DNA of 64,000 nucleotides from NCBI GenBank assembly GCA_023391105.1, contig JAEWBO010000006.1, positions 62,001-126,000 of the forward strand, written 5' to 3'. The position numbers and the translations under genes are program-made. This DNA is from Bacillota bacterium (GTDB lineage: Bacteria; Bacillota; Clostridia; Christensenellales; SZUA-584). Below, piece after piece: positions 51,403 to 59,125 of the stretch (positions within the stretch are counted from its first letter, which is position 1; the number at the start of each line of letters is the position of its first letter). The notes under the pieces are model-generated. The model saw nothing but the letters and a program-made list of their open reading frames with translations, was not told where the DNA came from and ran no database searches.

Positions 51403-52188
51403 CTAAATAAAACCGTGGTAAGGCTTCTGGCAGACAGCCGAATGCAGCCACCTGATCAGCGTTGTAAAATCGAATACGGGCAGGCCCGTGGCGCGCTGCA
51501 CCGCGTGGGCATACGGCGGCATGTCGCTGCACTCGAGCAATATCGCGCCGATACTCGCGTTCGCGTTCACAATCTGCATCGCCGCGTCCACCACCTCTTG
51601 CTCAACCGCGCCGTTGTCGAATACGCCGCGGCCTTCGAGAATGCAGGAAAACTCCTTTTCGTTTTGGAGCCCTCTAAAAACAAGCCGGGGTCTGAGCTCG
51701 CTGCTCACAGCGCAGCTGTCAAGCAGCTTATCCGTCAAGCTGCTTAAATCCGCGGTGAGCACGCCTATATTCTGTGTCGGCTTTAACAGCGCGGCGATCC
51801 ACGGGAGCTGCACAAGGCTTGATATCGCAACCGGAATATCCATCGCGGCTGCCACCTGCTTTTGATAGTTACCGAAAAAGCCACACGCCGAGCTGATAGC
51901 CCTTACGCCCTCTTTTTGAAGTTCTTCGCATGCATCGAGTATGCTCAGCAGCATGTCGTCACCCGCGGCAAAAAGGTTGGCAATATCGAGCCCCTTCACA
52001 GCCTTTAGCCTCACAGGAAATTGGAAAGTATATCCGTTGACAATGTTGCCGGGCAGCATGGGATACCACACGTCTTCAATATAGATGATGCCAATGGGAT
52101 ATCCCGATATGTTTTGTCCCTTACGCATCGCCACCAGCTGTTTGTTGTTTTGGGATGTCAAATATCCGTACTGCCTGAATTTTACCAC
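51403..52188 (-). CDS. Aspartate/glutamate racemase superfamily protein
   Basis: A 261-residue cytosolic protein of the two-cysteine Asp/Glu/hydantoin racemase fold. The two catalytic-type Cys residues are in SSACGFFGNY (about residue 101) and LLECSDMPPYA (about residue 220), in the positions expected for cofactor-independent racemases, maleate isomerases and related enzymes. It starts with GTG at 52188 (GAGGGGG upstream), 42 bases after the flavoprotein subunit. In this operon it could interconvert L and D forms so that the flavin dehydrogenase can use its substrate. It could also act on a dicarboxylate. The exact family within the fold cannot be set without a search. Confidence 0.75.
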   Translation of the reverse strand: MVKFRQYGYLTSQNNKQLVAMRKGQNISGYPIGIIYIEDVWYPMLPGNIVNGYTFQFPVRLKAVKGLDIANLFAAGDDMLLSILDACEELQKEGVRAISSACGFFGNYQKQVAAAMDIPVAISSLVQLPWIAALLKPTQNIGVLTADLSSLTDKLLDSCAVSSELRPRLVFRGLQNEKEFSCILEGRGVFDNGAVEQEVVDAAMQIVNANASIGAILLECSDMPPYAHAVQRATGLPVFDFTTLIRWLHSAVCQKPYHGFI

Positions 52189-52230
52189 AAAGTACCCCCT
52201 CGCGGCTGCAACAGCCTGCGATTATATATG

Positions 52231-53439
52231 CTATTCATTGACCGCAGCGCCTTCTTTATTGGTGAATCGTGCGAAATCCATACGGCTCACATCAAAGTCC
52301 GTCGGTTTCCCCGTCACAATTTGAGACACGATTCTGCCGGTTATGGGAGAAAAGCAGATACCGTCGCCCTCGTGCCCCGCCGCAATGTAAAACCCGGGGA
52401 CTTCGTCCACGTCGGAAACGATGGGCATATGATCCTTAACAAACGGTCTTACGCCCGCATAGCTGCGGATACAGTTAATATCCTTCAGCACCGGGAAAAA
52501 TCGCAGGCTGCGTTCCGCAATGGCTTTCATCGCTTCTATCTCACTGCGAATGTCAAAGCCTCGGAAGCCGCGATAACCACCAAGCAGCACATTCTCCGCC
52601 TCGGTATACTCAATGTTGAACGCCACGTTATATTCCTCGACAAGCGGGCTGACGTTTCGCTTGAAATTAATACTGTCGAACTTGCTCATCATATAGCCGA
52701 ATTCGAGTATCTTGTGCCAGCAAATACGCTGCGTCTTTTCAGATACCAAATTCATGCCCTTTCTTGGCTGAATGGGAATCTCGATGCCCGCCATTTTGCC
52801 GATGTCAGGCGCCCAAGCGCCCGCGCAGTTGATAATTCGGTCGGTAAACATCGTCCCTGCGTCCGTTTCCAGCCCTTCCACGCGGTTGTCCTTTGGGTTC
52901 AGCCGGATAGACTGTACGCCACAATAGGTGAACGTTGTCAGCCCCAGCTTTTTGCCCTCTTCCACGAACGCGAAGCACACCTTATAAGGGCTCACCGCAA
53001 TAGCGCCGCTGCCCGGCGTATAAATACCGCCGACAAGGTCTTTGGCGATAAACGGCTCCAGCGCGCACAGCTCTTTGTTATCCACCATACGCATGGGATA
53101 GCCGTCGGCTTGCTGCTGCATCACATAGCTTGAGGCGGCCTCATATTCCGCGTCCGTTTCACACACATAGAGACACCCCTTGGGGTTGAACTCAAAATCG
53201 TAGTCAAACTGCTCAGACAGTTCCTTATATAAATCAATACTGGCCTGACCCATGTGCGTATCAATACCTGGCAGCTTGTCGCAAATCAGCCCCACCGCAT
53301 CACAATGGCTGGATGAGCCGTGAGCCACATCGCCGTGATCGAGCAGCGCCACTTTGAGCCCTTCCTTGCACAGATGATAGGCCACGCTGGTGCCGATAGC
53401 TCCCGCGCCAATTACCACCGCGTCAAATTTCTGATGCAT
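52231..53439 (-). CDS. FAD-dependent amine/D-amino acid dehydrogenase, catalytic (beta-type) subunit
   Basis: A 402-residue DAO-family flavoprotein (DadA/HcnC/OoxB/proline dehydrogenase beta type). The FAD-binding Rossmann motif is AVVIGAGAIGTSVAYHL (residues 8-24). A middle substrate-domain region includes GGIYTPGSGAIAVSPY. The C-terminal FAD motif is GFYIAAGHEGDGICFSPITG (about 353-372). It oxidises C-N bonds in secondary amines or D-amino acids to imines. Its start overlaps the BFD gene stop (TAATG). With the four genes upstream it forms a five-part complex that passes electrons through flavin and iron-sulfur centres instead of to oxygen. No membrane segment is present. Confidence 0.85.
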   Translation of the reverse strand: MHQKFDAVVIGAGAIGTSVAYHLCKEGLKVALLDHGDVAHGSSSHCDAVGLICDKLPGIDTHMGQASIDLYKELSEQFDYDFEFNPKGCLYVCETDAEYEAASSYVMQQQADGYPMRMVDNKELCALEPFIAKDLVGGIYTPGSGAIAVSPYKVCFAFVEEGKKLGLTTFTYCGVQSIRLNPKDNRVEGLETDAGTMFTDRIINCAGAWAPDIGKMAGIEIPIQPRKGMNLVSEKTQRICWHKILEFGYMMSKFDSINFKRNVSPLVEEYNVAFNIEYTEAENVLLGGYRGFRGFDIRSEIEAMKAIAERSLRFFPVLKDINCIRSYAGVRPFVKDHMPIVSDVDEVPGFYIAAGHEGDGICFSPITGRIVSQIVTGKPTDFDVSRMDFARFTNKEGAAVNE

Positions 53440-53720
53440 TATTCAAACCTCCCCTCAGCCAGCTCACCGAATGTAATGGGTCTTACAGGCGGCCTTGCCG
53501 AAGTATACCCCGTCTCGATCACCTTCGCACCAAGCTCCGCGCATAGGATCTGCTGAACGAGCTTTTCGCAGGTGCGCCCCTGACACAGCCCCATCCCCGC
53601 GCGTACCCGCCGCTTAACGCCTGTCACATCGCGCGCACCTTGCGCAATGGCGCGCTTAACATCTGCCACGCTGACCTCCTCGCACCGGCACACCAGCATA
53701 TCATCGTCGTATTCCATCAT
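53439..53720 (-). CDS. BFD-like [2Fe-2S] small subunit
   Basis: A 93-residue protein with the four-cysteine pattern of bacterioferritin-associated-ferredoxin domains: LVCRCEEVS (two Cys about residues 11 and 13) and GMGLCQGRTCEKL (about residues 46 and 51). In related dye-linked proline and opine dehydrogenases this domain is either a small separate subunit or the C terminus of the NAD/FAD subunit. Here it is a free subunit. It overlaps the upstream ferredoxin-like gene by 4 bases (ATGA) and the downstream flavoprotein by 1 base, so all three are tightly coupled. It relays electrons between the flavin subunits. Confidence 0.85.
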   Translation of the reverse strand: MMEYDDDMLVCRCEEVSVADVKRAIAQGARDVTGVKRRVRAGMGLCQGRTCEKLVQQILCAELGAKVIETGYTSARPPVRPITFGELAEGRFE

Positions 53721-54214
53721 TGCCGTCTCCTTTGTATACTGCGCACCTCATCCGCAAATTCCGCCGGTATTTTCACCGTAATCACCGGCGTGTGGTCGTA
53801 TGCCTTGGGATTCACCACCTTGACGATGATGCCGTCACAGACAGGCTCACCCTTGCGGTTAACCGCTGTTACCTTATCGCCCGCAAGTGGTATCGGAAAA
53901 TATTCGTATGGGAATGCCACGCTCGCACTATCGCCTCCGGATTTATCCACCACGAATATTGCGAGGCCGGGGCACTTTGCGATGCACATACCGCAGCCTG
54001 TGCATTTATCCGCGTTGAGCGTTGGTAGCTTTGTGATTTCGTCACCGATCATGATTGCGCCGAATTTACACGCCGCTTCGCAGGGGTTGCAGGGTATTTC
54101 CTGCACGCATTCAATGATCGCGACGGGTCCTTTTGCATACCGTTCGCAGCTTGGAAGCTGCTGGCAGCTTTTCAGTTCGTCAAATTCAAGATAGCCTGTT
54201 TGAACGATTCCCAT
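53717..54214 (-). CDS. 4Fe-4S ferredoxin-like subunit of the amine dehydrogenase
   Basis: A 165-residue protein. One classic [4Fe-4S] motif CTGCGMCIAKCPG is at about 71-83. A second Cys group ECVQEIPCNPCEAACKFGA (about 35-53) fits a second cluster. The C-terminal half (about 85-165) is a beta-rich region without Cys (AVNRKGEPVCDG has one isolated Cys). It contacts the flavin subunits in related four-subunit proline dehydrogenases of Thermococcales. It begins 15 bases after the NAD/FAD subunit gene and ends overlapping the BFD gene. An iron-sulfur relay of this kind fits electron transfer to NAD or ferredoxin in an anaerobe. Confidence 0.85.
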   Translation of the reverse strand: MGIVQTGYLEFDELKSCQQLPSCERYAKGPVAIIECVQEIPCNPCEAACKFGAIMIGDEITKLPTLNADKCTGCGMCIAKCPGLAIFVVDKSGGDSASVAFPYEYFPIPLAGDKVTAVNRKGEPVCDGIIVKVVNPKAYDHTPVITVKIPAEFADEVRSIQRRRQ

Positions 54215-54229
54215 TTTGTTAACACCTCA

Positions 54230-55363
54230 TTAAACCGATGCAGACTGTTTCAGGCCGCATTGATATTCCTCAAGTATTTTTTCCTTCTCCGAAAGCCGCT
54301 TTTCACCAAAAGGCCCGAGGCGCAGCGCATGCAGCCTATTCCATACCTCGTCCTTGAGCTTTAGGGCTTGCGCATCGGGAATAAGCCCCAAAGCTTGTGC
54401 TGCGGATATGCCTGCGAGGCGCCCTTCCTCCAGCGCGGTGTTGGCTTCTTCCACGCCTGTTACATCGCCCGCCACATAGATGTTTGGCTCAGAGGTTTCC
54501 ATGCTGCGGTTGTGCAGCGGCACCCAACCGCCAAACACGCCGTTGAAGGTGAACGCGCAGCGCATCAGACGCACCAGCTCAGTGGAAGGCTTCAGCCCAG
54601 CCGCAATCGTTACGGCATCTGCCTCGATCGTCTTTTCCGTTCCTTCGATGATCTCAAAGCTCTCGTTCACCGCCGCAATCACCACAGCCTTCACGCAGCC
54701 GTTTTCATCCGCGATCGTCTCCTTGACGGTATGCTGCATGTATATCGGCACGCCCGCCCGCGCAATTTTAGCGGCATGAACAGCGTAGCCGCCGATTTTC
54801 GGCGCAGCCTCCACCAGCGCGACCACCTCACAGCCGGCCTGCATCAACTGATAGGACACGATGAGCCCCACATTGCCGCTGCCCACCATCACGATCTTGC
54901 TGCCCGGCTGAACGTTGTTCACATTTACCATCGTCTGTGCCGCGCCCGCGCCCATTACGCCCGGCATTGTACAGCCTTTGAAACGTATCACATTTTCAGA
55001 CGCACCCGTGGCCACAATGATTTTTTTGGCCAGCAGCGTCACCATTTGCCTGCCGCCATCGTCGCCAAGCCCTTGAATGGCCACCTTATTGCCAGGAAAC
55101 AGCCCGACAACGGTGCTCTTGAGCCATATCTCCACGCCGCCTTGCTTCGCTTCATCGAGCAGCATCGTGCCGATATCAAAGCCTCTCGTTCCCGAATGGT
55201 GAGCGCTGGAGCCGAAGAATTTGTGTATTTGCTTAAACAGTTGACCGCCCGGCTTGATATTTAAGTCAACAATCAGCACATCTGCACCCGCTTTTGCGGC
55301 TTCTATGGCCGCGGCAAGGCCTGCCGGGCCTGCCCCGACGATAATAATATCCCTTTCGATCAT
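54230..55363 (-). CDS. FAD/NAD(P)-binding oxidoreductase, alpha-type subunit of the amine dehydrogenase
   Basis: A 377-residue pyridine nucleotide-disulfide-oxidoreductase-like protein of the HcnB/OoxA/proline dehydrogenase alpha type. The FAD motif is DIIIVGAGPAGLAAAIEAAK (5-24). GGQLFKQIHKFFG is typical of this group. A second dinucleotide motif KIVMVGSGNVGLIVSYQLM (about 158-176) binds NAD. The C-terminal FAD contact is IYVAGDVTGVEEANTALEEG. The start is ATG 55363, with GGGAGCGG upstream; a longer frame to 55468 has no family residues. Unlike HcnB it lacks a fused C-terminal BFD domain, which is supplied by the gene at 53439-53720. Confidence 0.87.
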   Translation of the reverse strand: MIERDIIIVGAGPAGLAAAIEAAKAGADVLIVDLNIKPGGQLFKQIHKFFGSSAHHSGTRGFDIGTMLLDEAKQGGVEIWLKSTVVGLFPGNKVAIQGLGDDGGRQMVTLLAKKIIVATGASENVIRFKGCTMPGVMGAGAAQTMVNVNNVQPGSKIVMVGSGNVGLIVSYQLMQAGCEVVALVEAAPKIGGYAVHAAKIARAGVPIYMQHTVKETIADENGCVKAVVIAAVNESFEIIEGTEKTIEADAVTIAAGLKPSTELVRLMRCAFTFNGVFGGWVPLHNRSMETSEPNIYVAGDVTGVEEANTALEEGRLAGISAAQALGLIPDAQALKLKDEVWNRLHALRLGPFGEKRLSEKEKILEEYQCGLKQSASV

Positions 55364-55436
55364 ATAACCGCTCCCGTTTTCGGCAGAATGAACCGTGCCA
55401 TCTCCGCCGCATTTTTGTACCCTATATCGATTTTGC

Positions 55437-55745
55437 TTACTTGGCGCCAAGGCCGCACTGCGTCTCAATCACCATGCCCGCTTTCACAGGGGTGATGCAC
55501 GTGCGCACGTTCGGCTGTCCGTCGACCACCATTGCGCAGTCGGTACACTGACCGATGCCGCAAAACAGACCGCGCGGCTCATGCCTCTTTACCGTATAGC
55601 GGTTAATACGAATTCCGCTTGCCAGCAAAGATGCCAGTACTGGCTCTCCCGCTACGGCCTGAATCACCTTGCCGTCCACGGTGATATCCACCAAATTATC
55701 GGTCTTTACATCAAGGATCACATGATCCTTTACCCTCATATCCAC
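55437..55745 (-). CDS. [2Fe-2S] subunit (HcnA/sarcosine-oxidase-A N-domain-like)
   Basis: A 102-residue protein with a plant-ferredoxin-like [2Fe-2S] motif, C-x4-C-x2-C-x11-C, in GLFCGIGQCTDCAMVVDG and the Cys of VRTCITPV (about residues 61-86). It matches the small subunit of hydrogen-cyanide-synthase-like and opine-dehydrogenase complexes. GTG at 55745 has AAGGAGG at ideal spacing (5 bases) and is preferred over the ATG two codons on. It lies 73 bases ahead of the NAD/FAD subunit gene and 16 bases after RidA. Having both this subunit and a separate 4Fe-4S subunit is a mix of the HcnABC and proline dehydrogenase layouts. Confidence 0.85.
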   Translation of the reverse strand: MDMRVKDHVILDVKTDNLVDITVDGKVIQAVAGEPVLASLLASGIRINRYTVKRHEPRGLFCGIGQCTDCAMVVDGQPNVRTCITPVKAGMVIETQCGLGAK

Positions 55746-55761
55746 GGATGCCTCCTTGCCA

Positions 55762-56139
55762 TTACACAATCGCAGTGAATTCCATCTCGACAACAGCACC
55801 CTCATACATGCCCGCGCATTGTGTGCAGCAGCGTGCAGGAAAATCACCCGTTTTGAAATACGTGGCGTACACTTCGTTCATTTCGGGCACCAGCGCCATA
55901 TCCGTCACATAGATGGTCACCTTCGCAATGTCATCGAGCGATGCGCCCACCGCCGCCAGCACGTTTTTGGCATTTTCCATAATGGCTTTAGTTTGTGGTT
56001 TGATGCCGCATTCCACCATATCACCGTTTATATCCGTGCCGATTTGAGTGGTAAAAACAAAGCTGCCCGATTTAATACCCGTTGCGTAAGGGCCATGCGG
56101 TTCACCGTAGCCTTGGGGATTGATTTGCTCTCTTCTCAT
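55762..56139 (-). CDS. RidA/YjgF-family enamine/imine deaminase
   Basis: A 125-residue protein of the RidA family, which hydrolyses reactive enamine/imine intermediates to 2-oxo acids and ammonia as a trimer in the cytosol. Conserved features are SGSFVFTTQIGTD near residue 28, QTKAIMENAKNVLAAVGASL, VTIYVTDM and the PAR motif in GDFPARCCTQ. The Arg there is the catalytic carboxylate-binding residue, followed by VVEMEF. GGAG precedes the ATG. It sits directly upstream of the amine dehydrogenase genes, so it would act on the imine that enzyme makes. This is one of the strongest hints about the pathway chemistry. Confidence 0.9.
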   Translation of the reverse strand: MRREQINPQGYGEPHGPYATGIKSGSFVFTTQIGTDINGDMVECGIKPQTKAIMENAKNVLAAVGASLDDIAKVTIYVTDMALVPEMNEVYATYFKTGDFPARCCTQCAGMYEGAVVEMEFTAIV

Positions 56140-56163
56140 GTGTATCTCCTTTCAATATGAAGA

Positions 56164-57141
56164 CTAAAATTCGATTTCCACGTTTTTGTTGACCAGATAC
56201 TGCGGCCTCACCTTTTCACTGAGCCGCATCACGAGCTGTGTAAGCGCGCGCCGTCTCGCGTCATAGAACGAATCTTCCGATACAAATGCCGCATGTGGCG
56301 TAATCACGACATTCTCAAGCCCAAACAATTCGCTCGTCTCATTGGCTTCGTCCTCAATCACATCAATGCCCGCGCCCTTTATCACACCCGTTTTCAAAGC
56401 CTGTACAAGCGCCGGTTCGTCTACCACTGCGCCACGCGCCGTATTAATAAGGAAGGCGCTGCTTTTCATCAGGTTGAGCTGTGGCTCGGATATGAGATGA
56501 CGGGTGTGCGACATCAGCGGCGTATGCAGAGACACAAAATCGGATGTTTGCAGCAGCTCCTCCAGCGTCTCGGCTTTTTCGCAGCCGAACTCCGCGAGGT
56601 ATTCCTTTGTTTTTGTGGGCGCAAACACCAGCACCTTTAAGCCCATCGCCTTGAGTATCGGCACCATCTGCTTGGGGATTTCTCCGAAATACACCAGGCC
56701 GAACGTCTTACCCGATACGCGGTACGTTTTATACCCGAGCAGCGGGTCCCAATGCCCTGCGCGCACCGATCTGTCGAAGAAGCTGATCTTGCGCACGAGA
56801 TCAATCATCATGCCCACCGCGTGAAGTGCCACCTCTTCGGCACAAAAGCCCGGCACATTGGTCAAACAAATCTTGTGCGCCGTCGCAGCCTCCGCGTCCA
56901 CATTGTTGTACCCGATGCTTTGCAGCGATACAATCTTGAGGTTGGGCAGTTGGTCCATCACCTCCGCCGTGATCTGCTCATATTCCACAACGAGGCCGTC
57001 AAATTCTTTGATATGGTTCACAAACGGCGTCTCTTTGTCTTTAATCTCAACCAGCTCGAGATCGGTAACGCCCCATTCCTTGAGCAGGGAATTCTCATAG
57101 TCCAGATTGTCGTCGATATTGTAATAAACGGCCTTTGGCAT
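56164..57141 (-). CDS. D-isomer-specific 2-hydroxyacid dehydrogenase homologue with altered NAD motif
   Basis: A 325-residue protein of the 2-Hacid_dh family. The catalytic trio is present: Arg in NTARGAVVDE (about 237), Glu in IDVIEDE (about 266) and His in VVITPHAAF (about 285). The NAD-binding loop, usually GIIGFGRIG, reads GLVYFGEIP here. Two of the three glycines of GxGxxG are missing and the usual Arg is Glu, so NAD binding may be weakened or changed. It has no obvious frameshift and normal length, so it is under some constraint. The expected role would be reduction of the 2-oxo acid released by RidA to a hydroxy acid, or a repurposed function. GGAGG precedes the ATG. Confidence 0.85.
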   Translation of the reverse strand: MPKAVYYNIDDNLDYENSLLKEWGVTDLELVEIKDKETPFVNHIKEFDGLVVEYEQITAEVMDQLPNLKIVSLQSIGYNNVDAEAATAHKICLTNVPGFCAEEVALHAVGMMIDLVRKISFFDRSVRAGHWDPLLGYKTYRVSGKTFGLVYFGEIPKQMVPILKAMGLKVLVFAPTKTKEYLAEFGCEKAETLEELLQTSDFVSLHTPLMSHTRHLISEPQLNLMKSSAFLINTARGAVVDEPALVQALKTGVIKGAGIDVIEDEANETSELFGLENVVITPHAAFVSEDSFYDARRRALTQLVMRLSEKVRPQYLVNKNVEIEF

Positions 57142-57157
57142 GCTTATTGTCCTCCCT

Positions 57158-58429
57158 TTATAACGATTTTAGCGCGTCCTCAAATATGGCAAGGCCTTTA
57201 TCAAGGTCTTCCTTTGTCACGTTGAGCGGTGTCGCAAAGCGCATTCCGTTGCCATGCACGCCACAGTTGAGCGTTAGCATCTTATGCTCTTGGCAATACT
57301 GCTTTACCTTGCTCCATATGTCTGGCGCAGGTGAGCCGTCTTCATGCGAGTACTCAACGGCGAGCATCAGCCCTAGACCGCGCACATCTGAAATACAGCG
57401 ATATTTGTCTTTTATTTCAAGAAGTCTTTCCTTTAAATATGCGCCTTGTTTCACGCAGTTTTGGATTACGCCGCCTTCTTTAAATTCGTCGAGCACGGCC
57501 AGCGCCGCCGCTGCCGCCACGGGGTTGCCGCCAAACGTTGTGCCATGCATGCCCGGATGCCACTCCGCCATGATTTTAGGCGTGCTGACGATGGCGCTCA
57601 TCGGCATTCCGCCTGCCAGCGCTTTGCCCAGCGTCATAATATCCGGCACCACATCAAAATTCTCACTCGCGAACATCTTGCCCGTTCGTCCAAAGCCGGA
57701 TTGTATTTCATCAAATATCAGCAATATGCCGTGCTGGCTGCACAGCTCTCTAATGCCCTGCACAAATTCCTTTGTCGGAACGATATAGCCGCCTTCACCT
57801 TGCACGGGTTCCATCAATATAGCTGCCACCGTCTCCGGTGCAACCACGTACTGAAACAGCGATTTTATGTCGTTCAGGCAAAACTGCGTTCTTTGCTGTT
57901 CGTCAAAGCCTTTGGGGCAAAGGTCCTTGCCCGGATACGTAGCGAAATAAACGCCGCCCATATGCGGTTCGGAATACTTTCTGTATTTTGAGTTAGAGCC
58001 GGTTACCGCCGTGGCACCGATTGTCCTTCCATGGAACGACCCCTTAAACGCGATGATAGAAGGCCTTTTTGTATACGCTTTGGCGAGCTTGATTGCGCCG
58101 TCTGTGGCTTCCGCGCCGCCGTTAGAGAAAAATACCGAACCCAGCTTTCCCGGCGATATCTCAGCGATGCGTTTCGCAAGCGCCAATGTCGGCTCATAAT
58201 TCACCAGATTGAACGAGGCTGTCAGCAGCTTTTCCGCCTGTGCCTTAACCGCTTGCACGACCCTTGGATGGCAGTGTCCCAGCGCGTTCACGGCGATACC
58301 CTGTACGTAATCTAGGTATTGCTCCCCGTTAATGTCGGTCAAATAGCAGCCCTTGCCGCTGACCATCACCAAATCGGTAGATTTCGCGAGCGCGGGGCTT
58401 AAATATGGTTTGTAGTCGTCAACTTTCAT
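57158..58429 (-). CDS. Class III (ornithine/GABA-type) aminotransferase
   Basis: A 423-residue PLP enzyme that moves an amino group from an omega- or alpha-amine to a 2-oxo acid. The PLP Lys is K269 in DIMTLGKALAGG. The cofactor Asp is in LLIFDEIQSGFGRTG (about 236-250). GGAEATDGAIKLA (about 104-116) and SFHGRTIGATAVTG (about 131-144) are family signatures. The overall type is nearest to 4-aminobutyrate/acetylornithine aminotransferases. ATG 58429 has AAAGGA upstream with a wide spacer; an ATG ten codons earlier is possible. It lies between the P-loop kinase and hydroxyacid dehydrogenase genes, each within 50 bases, and probably removes or recycles nitrogen from the operon substrate. Confidence 0.9.
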   Translation of the reverse strand: MKVDDYKPYLSPALAKSTDLVMVSGKGCYLTDINGEQYLDYVQGIAVNALGHCHPRVVQAVKAQAEKLLTASFNLVNYEPTLALAKRIAEISPGKLGSVFFSNGGAEATDGAIKLAKAYTKRPSIIAFKGSFHGRTIGATAVTGSNSKYRKYSEPHMGGVYFATYPGKDLCPKGFDEQQRTQFCLNDIKSLFQYVVAPETVAAILMEPVQGEGGYIVPTKEFVQGIRELCSQHGILLIFDEIQSGFGRTGKMFASENFDVVPDIMTLGKALAGGMPMSAIVSTPKIMAEWHPGMHGTTFGGNPVAAAAALAVLDEFKEGGVIQNCVKQGAYLKERLLEIKDKYRCISDVRGLGLMLAVEYSHEDGSPAPDIWSKVKQYCQEHKMLTLNCGVHGNGMRFATPLNVTKEDLDKGLAIFEDALKSL

Positions 58430-58477
58430 TCGAATGTCTGTCCTTTCACAGTTTCTCATTTTTCGTTCGGTGCATCC

Positions 58478-59107
58478 CTAAATATCAATTCCGACCTTTG
58501 TCCTGACACACTGCTTAATGATCTCCGCGCAATTATTACGACCCACGCGTGAGCTGTTAAGGCAAAGGTCGTAGTTTGTGATATCGAGCCAATCTTTGTC
58601 CGTATAGAATTTGTTATACTCGGCACGGTATTTATCCGTATCTCTTACCATACGGCGCGCTTCCTTCTCATCCACATCAATGCGATTCATAATGGATTTC
58701 ACGCAATCGTTAAACGGCGCCTGTATACACACGCTTACCACATTGGGGTGGCCGCCCAGCACATGATACGCTGCTTTTCCGAGCACCACAAACGACTCGG
58801 TTTCCGCAAGGTACTTTAAAACCTGAGCCTGATAGTTAAACAGATTGACGTCCGAAACGAATTTATCGTGCTCCGGAGTCAACACGTTACCGATGTATTT
58901 TCTGTCGGGTAACATCCCAAGAAACGTCCGTTTGAGCCTCTCGTCCGCCAGCTTAAACAGGTCTTCGTTGATACCGCTTTGAATGGACGCCATTTGCAGC
59001 AGCTCTTTGTCGATGAGCTTGATGTTCAGCTGCTGCGCAAGCTTTAATCCGATCTGCTTGCCTCCGCTGCCAAAGCCCCTCGCGATTGCAATCACAAAGT
59101 TTTCCAT
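58478..59107 (-). CDS. Cytidylate-kinase-like P-loop protein
   Basis: A 209-residue protein of the cytidylate kinase-like family (Cytidylate_kin2). The modified P-loop is AIARGFGSGGKQIGLKLA (residues 7-24), where the usual GK(S/T) is GKQ. Then come the LIDKELL segment, RxxxxxF in RLKRTFLG, and a C-terminal lid-like RIDVDEKEARRMVRDTDKYR. Members are widespread in Clostridia and their substrates are mostly unknown. A true nucleotide kinase for pyrimidine synthesis would not be expected inside an amino-acid catabolic operon. GAAAGGGG precedes the ATG. It is directly after livF (18-base gap) and before the aminotransferase. Confidence 0.85.
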   Translation of the reverse strand: MENFVIAIARGFGSGGKQIGLKLAQQLNIKLIDKELLQMASIQSGINEDLFKLADERLKRTFLGMLPDRKYIGNVLTPEHDKFVSDVNLFNYQAQVLKYLAETESFVVLGKAAYHVLGGHPNVVSVCIQAPFNDCVKSIMNRIDVDEKEARRMVRDTDKYRAEYNKFYTDKDWLDITNYDLCLNSSRVGRNNCAEIIKQCVRTKVGIDI

Positions 59108-59125
59108 AACGCTTTCCCCTTTCTA

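Noticed and set aside
52231..56139. Standard hydroxyproline (Lhp) or D-proline catabolic cluster
   Set aside because: No 4-hydroxyproline epimerase/proline racemase-family gene, deaminase or aldehyde dehydrogenase of that pathway, and no selenoprotein proline reductase are in the window.
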